DNA of 64,000 bases from Prochlorococcus sp. AG-402-I20 (lineage in GTDB: Bacteria; Cyanobacteriota; Cyanobacteriia; PCC-6307; Cyanobiaceae). The notes under the pieces are model-generated. The model had not been told where the DNA came from, ran no database searches, and worked only from the letters and a program-made list of their open reading frames with translations. The stretch covers positions 1-64,000 of the forward strand of contig QCHY01000001.1 in assembly GCA_003216975.1 (NCBI GenBank). The letters run 5' to 3'. A program made the translations under genes and the position numbers. Of this stretch, positions 52,302 through 61,348 are shown piece by piece (positions within the stretch are counted from its first letter, which is position 1; the number at the start of each line of letters is the position of its first letter).

Positions 52302-53360
52302 TTAACCGTTAGTGATTTTTGCGTTTTCCATATTGTCGAACGCTTTACCTACGCGTCTGAAGTCAAATCCCATAGCTCTTAGTGCATGCCAGAGATGTCC
52401 CTGAATGAAGAAGAAGCCAAGATAGAAGTGAACATTTGCCAACCAGGCTCTAGCTGTATGAGCGCCAGTAGCAAGTGAAGCGTCAGTATCAACAAAATAA
52501 GGAGCGAAATCAAACTTCAGTTGAAGTACATCTCCAAAAAATTCGGTTGAATAAACAGTTGTGTTTGTTGAACTCCAGAAAGCTGCAACAAGTGCACAAT
52601 AGCCAACACCAGCTAGTGAGTATGAAAGAACAGCTTCAGCTGAAAGAAGTCCTTTACCTTTGAATTCTGTGTACTCACCAAATTGCTTAGTGATGATGTG
52701 GAATGCACCACCAATGATTTGGAAGAATGCTAAGAAAGCATGACCGCCCATAACATCTTCCAAACTAGAAATCTGAAGGAAATCAGCTTGGTGATTCCAA
52801 ATCATTCCTAAATCTAGGTTGTAAGAAACTGTACGAGTAGCTCCTAATGCAGTATCCCAAATACCATGATATTGAGCCCATTCAACGAATTGAATGTTTG
52901 CCAAACCTAGGAAAATAAGATGGTGACCAAGAATAAATGTAAGTTTGTCTGGATCATCCCACTCGAAGTCAAACTTTTTAGGACGACTTCCATCAGGATA
53001 GTTTCCTAAATCGCCGTCATATCTTGTTGAGTGAAGAATTCCACCAGCACCAAGTACACCAGAGAAAATAAGGTGAAGTACAGCAATAACTGTGCAACCA
53101 TAAGGTTCAGTTATTACTCCGTTTTCGATTCCACCTATTCCAAGTTGTGCAAGGTGAGGCAAGCAGATCAAGTTTTGATTACCCATCGCAACGGATGAGT
53201 CATAACGAGCTAGCTCAAATAAAGTGAACGCACCAGCCCAGAACATCATCAAACCAGCATGGGCAGCATGCGCAGCTATGAATTTTCCGGAGCGATTGGT
53301 CGTTCCTGAATTACCCGCGTACCAGTCATAGGTAACGTTGGGGTTCCCGTAGGTCTGCAC
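52302..53360 (-). CDS. pcb: Chlorophyll a/b-binding light-harvesting protein (Pcb; CP43/IsiA family)
   Basis: MQTYGNPNVTYDWYAGNSGTTNRSGKFIAAHAAHAGLMMFWAGAFTLFELARYD; GTG start. Confidence 0.96.
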   Translation of the reverse strand: MQTYGNPNVTYDWYAGNSGTTNRSGKFIAAHAAHAGLMMFWAGAFTLFELARYDSSVAMGNQNLICLPHLAQLGIGGIENGVITEPYGCTVIAVLHLIFSGVLGAGGILHSTRYDGDLGNYPDGSRPKKFDFEWDDPDKLTFILGHHLIFLGLANIQFVEWAQYHGIWDTALGATRTVSYNLDLGMIWNHQADFLQISSLEDVMGGHAFLAFFQIIGGAFHIITKQFGEYTEFKGKGLLSAEAVLSYSLAGVGYCALVAAFWSSTNTTVYSTEFFGDVLQLKFDFAPYFVDTDASLATGAHTARAWLANVHFYLGFFFIQGHLWHALRAMGFDFRRVGKAFDNMENAKITNG

Positions 53361-53612
53361 GAGAAATAAACAAAGAACAGTAAGAGGATATATTTAGAGC
53401 TCTATAAGTTCCATATCCCTTCACATTGCTTATTGAAATTGTAGGTTTTGTACATATTTCATGATCATCTGCTACTAAATATGATCTACGTGATATAGGT
53501 GGATTTAATACTTAAAGTGCCTAGTGTGACTAAGATATTTCATTCTATAAGACGATGAAAAGCGCTTATACCTTTGACCTTTGTTATTTTGAAAACAAAG
53601 CTAAATTAATTA

Positions 53613-54338
53613 ATGAATTATAAAAATACAATTAATGAGTTTCTTGGGGAAGGGATTGTTTTTGAAGAAAAGAGGAAGACCCTAATAGTTTTATTGGGTT
53701 CTTTCGCTGATTTTGATAGTTTTGAATACTCACAACAATTATCTGCTCAATCAAATAGGTTGGCTAAGCATTCGGTTGATTGGATATTAATAGGAATTGG
53801 TAGTGAAAAATCTAAAGAATGTTTTTGTAAGTTCAACAAGATTGATCATCAAAAAGTTTTTGCCGTGAGGAATGCTGACCTACATAAAAAACTTAATCTT
53901 AATGCTGGATTTGTCTCACCAATGCCAGCAATTATTAATTTATTGATTATGTGCACAGGTATAAATTCCAGAGGTACGATCAATGAAGTTTTAAGAGGTT
54001 ATTTGGGCGATAAAAACGCAAAGAGTTTATTTTCTTTTGATGATCAAATAAAATTAGGTCCTTTTTTATCGATGAAAGGAAATATGTTTGATATTTTTTC
54101 AAAAAAACAAAATTTACGCCCTTTTGAGCTTGCTACTAGGAGACTTATTAATATGGTTGAAATTCTTTCGAATTGGAATACCTATGTTCCTGATCCTGCG
54201 TACCTCACGCAAAGAGGTGCAACATTACTATTAAATGAGAAAGATGAGGTCTTATATGAATTTATTTCTGAAAGCCTTTTAGGATATGCAAGCAAAATGA
54301 GTGCACCATTATCATTTTTAGATGATTTTTTGAATTAA
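53613..54338 (+). CDS. Peroxiredoxin-like (AhpC/TSA PRXL2-type) protein
   Basis: LIVLLGSFADFDSFEYSQQLSAQSNRLAKHSVDWILIGIG, ADLHKKLNLNAGF; thioredoxin-fold pattern. Confidence 0.65.
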   Translation: MNYKNTINEFLGEGIVFEEKRKTLIVLLGSFADFDSFEYSQQLSAQSNRLAKHSVDWILIGIGSEKSKECFCKFNKIDHQKVFAVRNADLHKKLNLNAGFVSPMPAIINLLIMCTGINSRGTINEVLRGYLGDKNAKSLFSFDDQIKLGPFLSMKGNMFDIFSKKQNLRPFELATRRLINMVEILSNWNTYVPDPAYLTQRGATLLLNEKDEVLYEFISESLLGYASKMSAPLSFLDDFLN

Positions 54339-54348
54339 TTAAATCCTT

Positions 54349-54564
54349 ATGATTCATAATAAATGCTTGGTTTGTGGAAGCCCTAATCTGAGAGCTGATC
54401 GTGCATTGTCTGGAAGATTAGTATGTAATTCATGTGGAACCCCTTTCGGGGTTAGCAGACGAGGAAATAAGAGAACAAGTAACTATAATAATTTTTCATT
54501 AAATAACAAGTTTTTTCTCTTTATTTGTATATTATTCGTTGCCTTCTTAGTTGTTATTATTTAA
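54349..54564 (+). CDS. Small zinc-ribbon membrane protein
   Basis: CLVCGSPNLRADRALSGRLVCNSCG then C-terminal TM FFLFICILFVAFLVVII. Confidence 0.75.
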   Translation: MIHNKCLVCGSPNLRADRALSGRLVCNSCGTPFGVSRRGNKRTSNYNNFSLNNKFFLFICILFVAFLVVII

Positions 54565-55346
54565 TTATTAATTGGTATAACTCTCCAGTACCCCTCTTGT
54601 TCTATTACATTAATTGAGATATTAAAAAGATCGCTAAGTGTTTCAGAATTTAATATTTTATTTGGGGTACCATGCTTTATTATTTTTCCTTCTTTTATTA
54701 AGATGACTCTATTAGTCTTAGGTAAAATAGATTCTAAATTATGTGTGACATAAAGTATGTTTACAGATTTGTCAATTAATTTATTTAGATTTTGAGTTAA
54801 AATAAAATTTGATTTTAAATCTAAATTAGAAAACGGCTCATCAAGTACTAGTATATGTGGTTCGTAAACCATAGCTCTAGCAAGCAAAGCCCTTCTTTTT
54901 TGTCCATCAGATAATGTATTAAATTTATTATTTTTAATTTCATTTAGTCCCCATTTATTAATTAGATCGTTGGTTTTTACTTTGTCTCTTTTAGAAAGTA
55001 ATTTAGAATATCTAGAGTTAAATGTACCAAAAAAGCCTGATGTAATTACATCATATAGATTTACTCCATTATTGACCCTTTGCTCCATTTCTTTAAATAC
55101 AAATCCGATCTTTTTCCTTAAATCCCAAATATTTATATTTTCATTGTTGAATAATTTAAATGAACTTTTATCTGAATTTATTGGATAAATTGATCGATTA
55201 AGTAACTTTAAAAATGTTGATTTGCCAGATCCGTTCGGTCCTAATATCAGTGTATTCTCTCCATAATTAAGATTTATATTTATATTTGATAGGATATGTT
55301 TTTGATCAAAATATACATTTATATTTTTTAAACTTGCCCATTCCAT
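54561..55346 (-). CDS. ABC transporter ATP-binding protein
   Basis: LILGPNGSGKSTFLKLLNRS, LSDGQKRRALLARAM, LVLDEPFSNLD. Confidence 0.9.
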   Translation of the reverse strand: MEWASLKNINVYFDQKHILSNININLNYGENTLILGPNGSGKSTFLKLLNRSIYPINSDKSSFKLFNNENINIWDLRKKIGFVFKEMEQRVNNGVNLYDVITSGFFGTFNSRYSKLLSKRDKVKTNDLINKWGLNEIKNNKFNTLSDGQKRRALLARAMVYEPHILVLDEPFSNLDLKSNFILTQNLNKLIDKSVNILYVTHNLESILPKTNRVILIKEGKIIKHGTPNKILNSETLSDLFNISINVIEQEGYWRVIPINN

Positions 55347-55396
55347 TAGAAGTTATTTAAATTCAATTCTCATTTGTAGAATTACTTAAATTTAAA

Positions 55397-56731
55397 CTAT
55401 ATTAATAGAAGAATTAAACTTATTGGGAACAACAATCTAGTTAAAAGTTTTATCATTATCTTTCTATTATTTTTCATGGCCATATTAGGATTTTCTGGTG
55501 GATACTGCATTCCTCTATCTTCATGAACTGAGTTAGTCAAAGAATCAGTTGGATGTAAGTCCCATGGCTTTTCTTTATTTAATGCATTTTGTAGCCAATC
55601 CCAGTAATATTGAACCATTTTATCTTCGCCTAATAGTTTTACATTATCTTTTTGTATATAACCCATCTGCTCATTAAATGTTTGAGTTTTTAATACTAAA
55701 TAATCTTCTGTAAATATCTTATAAAATGTCCGTTTTTGTAGATTACTAAATACAACTAAGTTTGTGAATAGCTTGTTTTTTAAGAACTTCCTATAATGTC
55801 TTACTATCACTCTTGCTTTATTATTTCCAAGTGGAATATGATCAAGAACCTGAATATATCTTGTACTTTCAGGTGAGCCTTTGTATATAAAAATTCTTCC
55901 TGGAGGTACGAATTTTATTCTAATAAACTCATCTTGACCATTTGTTTTATATGAATATATGCTTTCTATTTGTCTATTATCTCTTTTTATTTTCTGATTG
56001 AAACTAGTTATCGTTTCTCTGTTTACATTCTTATCTGGGATAGTGTCACCGTGCATCCAGAATACATGTAATATATCTAGGTGATTTTCAATAATTCTGG
56101 CCCAATCTGCTTTGAAATCTACATAAACTTCTTCATATTCATATTCTAAAGATGGAAATCCATAGGAATCAGGAAGAAGACTATTGATAGAAGATTTTAT
56201 TTCAAAGTCTTCAATGTTAGCAAGAGGTTTTCCAGTATAGTAAATATAGATATAGCCTTCTTTCTCTACACATGGATATTGAAAAAGCTTTATGCTTTTT
56301 GCATAGTTATCGTAATTAGAATCAATAATATGTTGACAAGTTATTCTATCTAAATTTGTGCAACTACCTTGAGATGAGAACCTTGCACCATGATAAGGAC
56401 AAACAAGTTGTCCATTTATAACTTCACCGCCTAAAAATGAAGCTCCTCTATGAGGACATACATCTTTTACACATCTAACGATACCTTCTCTATCACGATA
56501 CAAAACAAGTGGCTCATTATAAATCGTGAAGTGATTAAGTTTTCCTTCCTTTATTGAATCGCTACTCGATACTGAATACCAACCTAACAATCCATTAGTT
56601 AATTGATTGGAGGGTTTGGGAGGACTATTCTCTATATCTTTTATATTTTCATTCTCATTAAAATTAGATCTAATGAGATTATTAGTCTCATATTCAAATG
56701 AATTATTATCTTTTCCTTTTTCTTCTTTCAT
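55397..56731 (-). CDS. Rieske [2Fe-2S] oxygenase, PaO/Lls1-like
   Basis: Rieske motif CPHRGASFLGGEVINGQLVCPYHGARF; ENHLDILHVFWMHGDT metal site; C-terminal TM. Confidence 0.9.
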   Translation of the reverse strand: MKEEKGKDNNSFEYETNNLIRSNFNENENIKDIENSPPKPSNQLTNGLLGWYSVSSSDSIKEGKLNHFTIYNEPLVLYRDREGIVRCVKDVCPHRGASFLGGEVINGQLVCPYHGARFSSQGSCTNLDRITCQHIIDSNYDNYAKSIKLFQYPCVEKEGYIYIYYTGKPLANIEDFEIKSSINSLLPDSYGFPSLEYEYEEVYVDFKADWARIIENHLDILHVFWMHGDTIPDKNVNRETITSFNQKIKRDNRQIESIYSYKTNGQDEFIRIKFVPPGRIFIYKGSPESTRYIQVLDHIPLGNNKARVIVRHYRKFLKNKLFTNLVVFSNLQKRTFYKIFTEDYLVLKTQTFNEQMGYIQKDNVKLLGEDKMVQYYWDWLQNALNKEKPWDLHPTDSLTNSVHEDRGMQYPPENPNMAMKNNRKIMIKLLTRLLFPISLILLLI

Positions 56732-56925
56732 AACGAAGCAGATCTTTTAGTGAGATAAAAATTGACTCATTAAAAGAGTATTCTCCTTATATGCTTAAAG
56801 ACTCAAAAAAAATAGCACCTAATGCCTTCGAGTATCGATTTAATTTACATAAAAAAACTTCAACGTTTTTTTGCCGTTAAATTCAATCCCTGTAAGTGAT
56901 TATTAGCTTCTAGGAATCTCTATTT

Positions 56926-57123
56926 TTAAAGGGTTTTGGGAGAAACCTCTATGCTTGATACAAATTCTGTTGCCTCTTCTATGTCATTACAGAATTTACA
57001 TGTACCAAGGTAGCAGCCTAGGTATCTCATGAAAGCAGTTTTTCCGCCCGAAAGTTGATATTTATGAATAGTGCCTCCCTGTGGGGTGGCTTTTACAAGT
57101 TGAGGTAAAGGTGCCATTAACAA
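56926..57123 (-). CDS. Hypothetical small protein with CLGTCKFC motif
   Basis: ORF MLMAPLPQLVKATPQGGTIHKYQLSGGKTAFMRYLGCYLGTCKFCNDIEEATEFVSS. Confidence 0.6.
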   Translation of the reverse strand: MLMAPLPQLVKATPQGGTIHKYQLSGGKTAFMRYLGCYLGTCKFCNDIEEATEFVSSIEVSPKTL

Positions 57124-57243
57124 GATCTTTTACTCATAATTTGCGTTTAATACGGTTTTATAGCAATAGGTAAATCTACTAAAAAAGAGAAGATAAATTA
57201 TTCTTTAGATTTGTTTTACTTTCAGTAAGACAATTTCTATTGG

Positions 57244-57414
57244 CTAGTCGGTATATCCATCATCGTCTTCACTATTGATTATTCTAGGTGTGTTTTTCAT
57301 ATGTTCATCCCAGGGATGAACATATGAATCTTTATCTGAGTAAACTTCACTTTTTAATTCTTCTATCAAGGTTTCAAACTGGTGGATGATTCTCTTTAGA
57401 TTGTCTTTTTTCAC
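57244..57414 (-). CDS. Candidate 56-aa small protein
   Basis: GTG-started frame MKKDNLKRIIHQFETLIEELKSEVYSDKDSYVHPWDEHMKNTPRIINSEDDDGYTD*, read manually; soluble acidic composition. Confidence 0.55.
   Translation of the reverse strand: MKKDNLKRIIHQFETLIEELKSEVYSDKDSYVHPWDEHMKNTPRIINSEDDDGYTD
57296..57328. repeat. Perfect 33-bp palindrome
   Basis: TTCATATGTTCATCCC A GGGATGAACATATGAA, 16-bp arms with 1-nt centre. Confidence 0.97.
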
Positions 57415-57541
57415 TTATAGTTTTTGGTTAATAGATTTTTAATCTTACTATAGTTAGAATCCTCTGTGATTTGAACCTTAACCGTATTGATTTAGCTTAT
57501 CAAAGTTTTTAAATAATAAATTCTAGCTAAAGGAGCGAAAA

Positions 57542-57634
57542 ATGTTTTATGCTATTATAGTAATTTTGAATATGTATAAAATAAGAAAAACCTCTTGCAA
57601 TATCAAAAAAACATTCATAGAGACTTTCAACTAA
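57542..57634 (+). CDS. Candidate 30-aa small ORF with SD-like sequence
   Basis: AAAGGAG 5' of ATG; MFYAIIVILNMYKIRKTSCNIKKTFIETFN*. Confidence 0.3.
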   Translation: MFYAIIVILNMYKIRKTSCNIKKTFIETFN

Positions 57635-57759
57635 GATTTTGTATGATTCAATAACTGTGAATCAAATGCTAATCTGTGATTTAGAATTACTAAGAAAGCC
57701 TACTTAACTTTTATAGCTAGCGTCGAAGGGCGTTTGTTTCCTAATTATATATTCGTATT

Positions 57760-58806
57760 ATGAGGGTTCTTTTAACTGGCGGTTCAGGTTTCATTGGTTC
57801 TCATATAGCTTTGTTACTTATTGAGAGAGGATATGATGTTTTGATACTAGATTCTTTCGTTAATAGTTCAACAAATGTAATTAAGGCTATAAAAACCTAT
57901 TTAGATAATAAAAATATAAATCATAGTTTTAAAATAATCAATGGTGATATTAGAGATAAAAAAACTCTTGATAGAATTTTTGATGATTCTGCTAAAGAAT
58001 TTAATCCCATTCAATCTGTTATACATCTAGCTGGTTTAAAATCTGTTTCCCAATCTTTTATTGACCCACTTCATTATTGGAATGTAAATGTTTGTGGCAC
58101 ACAAAATCTATTGTCTACTATGAATGAACATGAATGTTTCTCAATCGTTTTTAGCAGTAGTGCCACTATCTATGGTTTAACCGATTCCGCTCCTATTACT
58201 GAAGATCATAAGATTTCACCAATTAATCCCTATGGTAAAACCAAAGTTGCAATTGAAAATATGCTTTATGATTTGTATAAGTCTAATATGAAATCATGGA
58301 AAGTTTGTTCCTTACGGTACTTTAATCCTGTTGGAGCCCACTCATCTGGCTTGCTAGGAGAAGATCCAATTGGTATTCCAAACAATTTATTTCCTTATAT
58401 AACTCAAGTTGCTATAGGAAGAAGAAATCATTTAAATATTTTTGGAGATGATTGGGCTACTACAGATGGTTCTGGTGTCCGAGATTATATCCATATAATG
58501 GATTTATCGGAAGGGCATTTAGACGCTATAGATTATTTAAACTCTAAGGAATCATGCTTTGAATTTATTAATTTAGGATCTGGGATAGGATATTCTGTAT
58601 TTCAGATCGTCAGTCAATTTGAGTTGTCTACCGGTCTTGATATTCCATTTTTGGTTAAAGATAGAAGAGATGGTGATGTGGCTAAATGTTATGCTGATAT
58701 TTCAAAAGCAAAAAAATTATTAGGTTGGAAACCTAAAAGATCATTAGAGCAGATTTGTTTGGATGGTTGGAATTGGCAAAAGAAAAATCCCAATGGCTAC
58801 AATTAA
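57760..58806 (+). CDS. galE: UDP-glucose 4-epimerase
   Basis: VLLTGGSGFIGSHIALLLIERGYDVLILD, FSSSATIYG, SLRYFNPVGAHSSG, VRDYIHIMDLSEGH. Confidence 0.95.
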   Translation: MRVLLTGGSGFIGSHIALLLIERGYDVLILDSFVNSSTNVIKAIKTYLDNKNINHSFKIINGDIRDKKTLDRIFDDSAKEFNPIQSVIHLAGLKSVSQSFIDPLHYWNVNVCGTQNLLSTMNEHECFSIVFSSSATIYGLTDSAPITEDHKISPINPYGKTKVAIENMLYDLYKSNMKSWKVCSLRYFNPVGAHSSGLLGEDPIGIPNNLFPYITQVAIGRRNHLNIFGDDWATTDGSGVRDYIHIMDLSEGHLDAIDYLNSKESCFEFINLGSGIGYSVFQIVSQFELSTGLDIPFLVKDRRDGDVAKCYADISKAKKLLGWKPKRSLEQICLDGWNWQKKNPNGYN

Positions 58807-58834
58807 TCTCATTGAAACTTGATATTGATTTTAT

Positions 58835-59173
58835 ATGCTTAAACATTCACAAGGACGTAGTATTTTTGGATTTAAAATCTTAAATGCCTGGTATTCAATT
58901 TTGTGGTCGTATATATTTATTTTATATCAAGTTTTAATTTTACCATTCCTTTCTTTTGATAATAGTTATGTTATTGCAAGTATCTTATTCATTCTCCTTA
59001 TTAATTTTAGCATTACTATACTTATAATAAATTCAGTTATTAGGATTAGAAAGTTTAACTCTTTATTCCTTCTATTAGATACCCCATTATTAATATATCT
59101 ACCATTTACAATAAATAAAATTTTTTTTTCTCTTAATTACTTATGGATAATAATAGCAAGATCTAATGTATGA
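58835..59173 (+). CDS. Hypothetical membrane protein
   Basis: Several hydrophobic segments, co-directional between galE and pilD. Confidence 0.55.
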   Translation: MLKHSQGRSIFGFKILNAWYSILWSYIFILYQVLILPFLSFDNSYVIASILFILLINFSITILIINSVIRIRKFNSLFLLLDTPLLIYLPFTINKIFFSLNYLWIIIARSNV

Positions 59174-59211
59174 ATTTTATTATAAATTAATCGTAAACAG
59201 TTATAATATTT

Positions 59212-60054
59212 TTGTTGGTCAAAAATAAAATGTCTCCTTTTACTTTTCAAGTAATTATCTTAGGAGCCTGTGTTGGAAGCTTCTTGAATGTTGTCATATA
59301 TCGGTTGCCAAAAAGAAAGTCATTTGTAAGCACTAGAAGTCACTGTCCTAAATGTAAAACAAAACTCAATGCATTTGATTTGATTCCAGTTATTAGTTGG
59401 ATCTTATTAAGAGGAAAATGTCGATACTGTACATATGATATTAGTAAAAGATATCCTTTAATTGAGTTAATTACATCTATTCTATTTCTTCTTTCAATCA
59501 ATAGTAGAGGTTGGATTGATAACTTTTCACCGAATTTATTTGTTGTGGTTTCTGGATGGATATTAGTTTCATACCTTATTACACTTTCTTTTATTGATAT
59601 AGATAATATGATACTTCCAAATTCAATTACTTATTCAGGATCTTTTATTGGTTTAGTTATTATATTTTACTATGACTTTTTTATTAATAATTCACCCAAT
59701 AAAATTTTTCTAGAACATGTACTTGCATATTTATTAGCATATTTTGGGTTCTTATGTTTTAGCTATATAGTCAAATTACTAATTAAAAAACCTGCGCTAG
59801 GTGGTGGTGATGCTAAGCTTTTTGCAATGAGCGGAGTATGGCTTGGGTTAGAAGGATTGGAAGTTGCTATTACTTTATCTTTTCTTGTTAGTGCTGTTTT
59901 TGTGGCCTTTGGATTTGTATTGAGATTAATTAAAAGAGGCGAATACATACCGTTTGGTCCTTTTATATGTTTTTCGATTTTTTTGGTTTGGTATTTTGGA
60001 CCTCAGTTTTGGTTTGCAGTCTTAGGAGATATGTTTTGGTGGAAATATCTCTAA
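59212..60054 (+). CDS. pilD: Prepilin leader peptidase/N-methyltransferase
   Basis: GACVGSFLNVVIYRLPKR, CPKCKTKLNAFDLIPVISWILLRGKCRYC, LGGGDAKLFAMSGVWLG. Confidence 0.95.
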   Translation: MLVKNKMSPFTFQVIILGACVGSFLNVVIYRLPKRKSFVSTRSHCPKCKTKLNAFDLIPVISWILLRGKCRYCTYDISKRYPLIELITSILFLLSINSRGWIDNFSPNLFVVVSGWILVSYLITLSFIDIDNMILPNSITYSGSFIGLVIIFYYDFFINNSPNKIFLEHVLAYLLAYFGFLCFSYIVKLLIKKPALGGGDAKLFAMSGVWLGLEGLEVAITLSFLVSAVFVAFGFVLRLIKRGEYIPFGPFICFSIFLVWYFGPQFWFAVLGDMFWWKYL

Positions 60055-60153
60055 TTATTAAACCTCATCCAATAAAATGATGATTATTATTATTTTTAGT
60101 TTAAAAGTATTATTATATTAATAATAGTTTTACATGATAGCAAAATTTAACTA

Positions 60154-60669
60154 ATGGTTTTTAATGAGCGTGCAAAAAAAAATATATTTGATCTAAAAGG
60201 CTTGGTCGTTTTGTTCTTATGTCCTCTTTTAAGTTCCTGTTCTTCTAATCAAAATAATATTGCTGAGATTATTACACCACCCATTTACCCAGAGGAATTT
60301 GCTTCTATTCCTGAAGATAATGAAAATCCACAATTAATAAAATTGCTTTCAACTGAACAAAAGATCAAAAACATTAGCTATGGGAGAAATGATCCCTTCC
60401 TTCCACCTTCTCTACAAGGTAGTCAACTTTCAATACCAGAAACGTTCAAATATCATGGATACATTTCATCAAGTGAGAGGCCTAATGCTTTTGTTTCATT
60501 CAAGAATAAGACTGGAATAGTTAAAGAAGGGGATGTAGGAGGTGAAAGTACTAATCTCCTTCCACCTGGATGGTTTGTTGCAAATATAGATTTGGATAAT
60601 CAAGCGTTGACTTTGACTTTCCAAAATAGTTCAGTATTGATTGATCTTTTCCCAAGTCAAAAGCCTTAA
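60154..60669 (+). CDS. Putative lipoprotein, PilP-like
   Basis: Lipobox LLSSC; GRNDPFLPP; ends with GWFVANIDLDNQALTLTF; lies inside pilus locus. Confidence 0.55.
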   Translation: MVFNERAKKNIFDLKGLVVLFLCPLLSSCSSNQNNIAEIITPPIYPEEFASIPEDNENPQLIKLLSTEQKIKNISYGRNDPFLPPSLQGSQLSIPETFKYHGYISSSERPNAFVSFKNKTGIVKEGDVGGESTNLLPPGWFVANIDLDNQALTLTFQNSSVLIDLFPSQKP

Positions 60670-60760
60670 AAAGGCTTCGAAACATAAAATATTAAATAAT
60701 ACTTGTCTAAATTTAATAAAATATATAAGATATAAAAACTAGATATAGATTAATTATCTA

Positions 60761-61297
60761 ATGACACTTTTAAGTAGTTTTTTATCACAACCTGAGGTTA
60801 AAAAGGTTCTTGCACAAAAACCAGGCCAAGAAGGTTTTTCTTTGATTGAACTTGTTGTTGTGGTTGCAGTTTTGGCTGTTTTATCTGCAATTGCAATACC
60901 TCAATTTACAAATATAAGTATGAAAGCCCGTGCATCGGCGGCGTCTAATACACTTGCAACGATGGCAAAAGAATGTGCCGTAAAATTAGCCGAAGATGGA
61001 TCAGGTACTATCAATATTCCTGATCTTCAGGGTTACCAAAAAGCTAAAACAGCTTCTGCTGGCTTTTATCATGATGCTCATGATGCTACTGGCGGTGTAT
61101 CCAGCTCGGGAACATACGTGGCTCCTGGAGGTACTTTTACTTGTGCAAATAATAAAATCATTGGATTCGTATCAGACAATACTGCTGAGTATCCAAGTTT
61201 TTATTACAACACGAAAACTGCAAAGAAAGTATGTACTGCACAGGCAAGTAGTGCTGCATTAGATGGTAGAGGATGTGATACAGGTACTACTTGGTAA
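60761..61297 (+). CDS. pilA: Type IV pilin (PilA-like)
   Basis: Class III leader QEG/FSLIELVVVVAVLAVLSAIAIPQF; cysteine-containing C-terminus. Confidence 0.92.
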   Translation: MTLLSSFLSQPEVKKVLAQKPGQEGFSLIELVVVVAVLAVLSAIAIPQFTNISMKARASAASNTLATMAKECAVKLAEDGSGTINIPDLQGYQKAKTASAGFYHDAHDATGGVSSSGTYVAPGGTFTCANNKIIGFVSDNTAEYPSFYYNTKTAKKVCTAQASSAALDGRGCDTGTTW

Positions 61298-61348
61298 TAA
61301 GTATTAACTGTATTAACTCAAATACAATAAAGACTTGAATTAGTTTTT

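Noticed and set aside
56791-56880. 29-aa ORF MLKDSKKIAPNAFEYRFNLHKKTSTFFCR
   Set aside because: Short, no convincing ribosome-binding site or domain; cannot distinguish from chance
60996-61262. 88-aa + strand ORF overlapping pilA
   Set aside because: Alternative frame of the clear pilin gene; low-complexity hydrophobic translation
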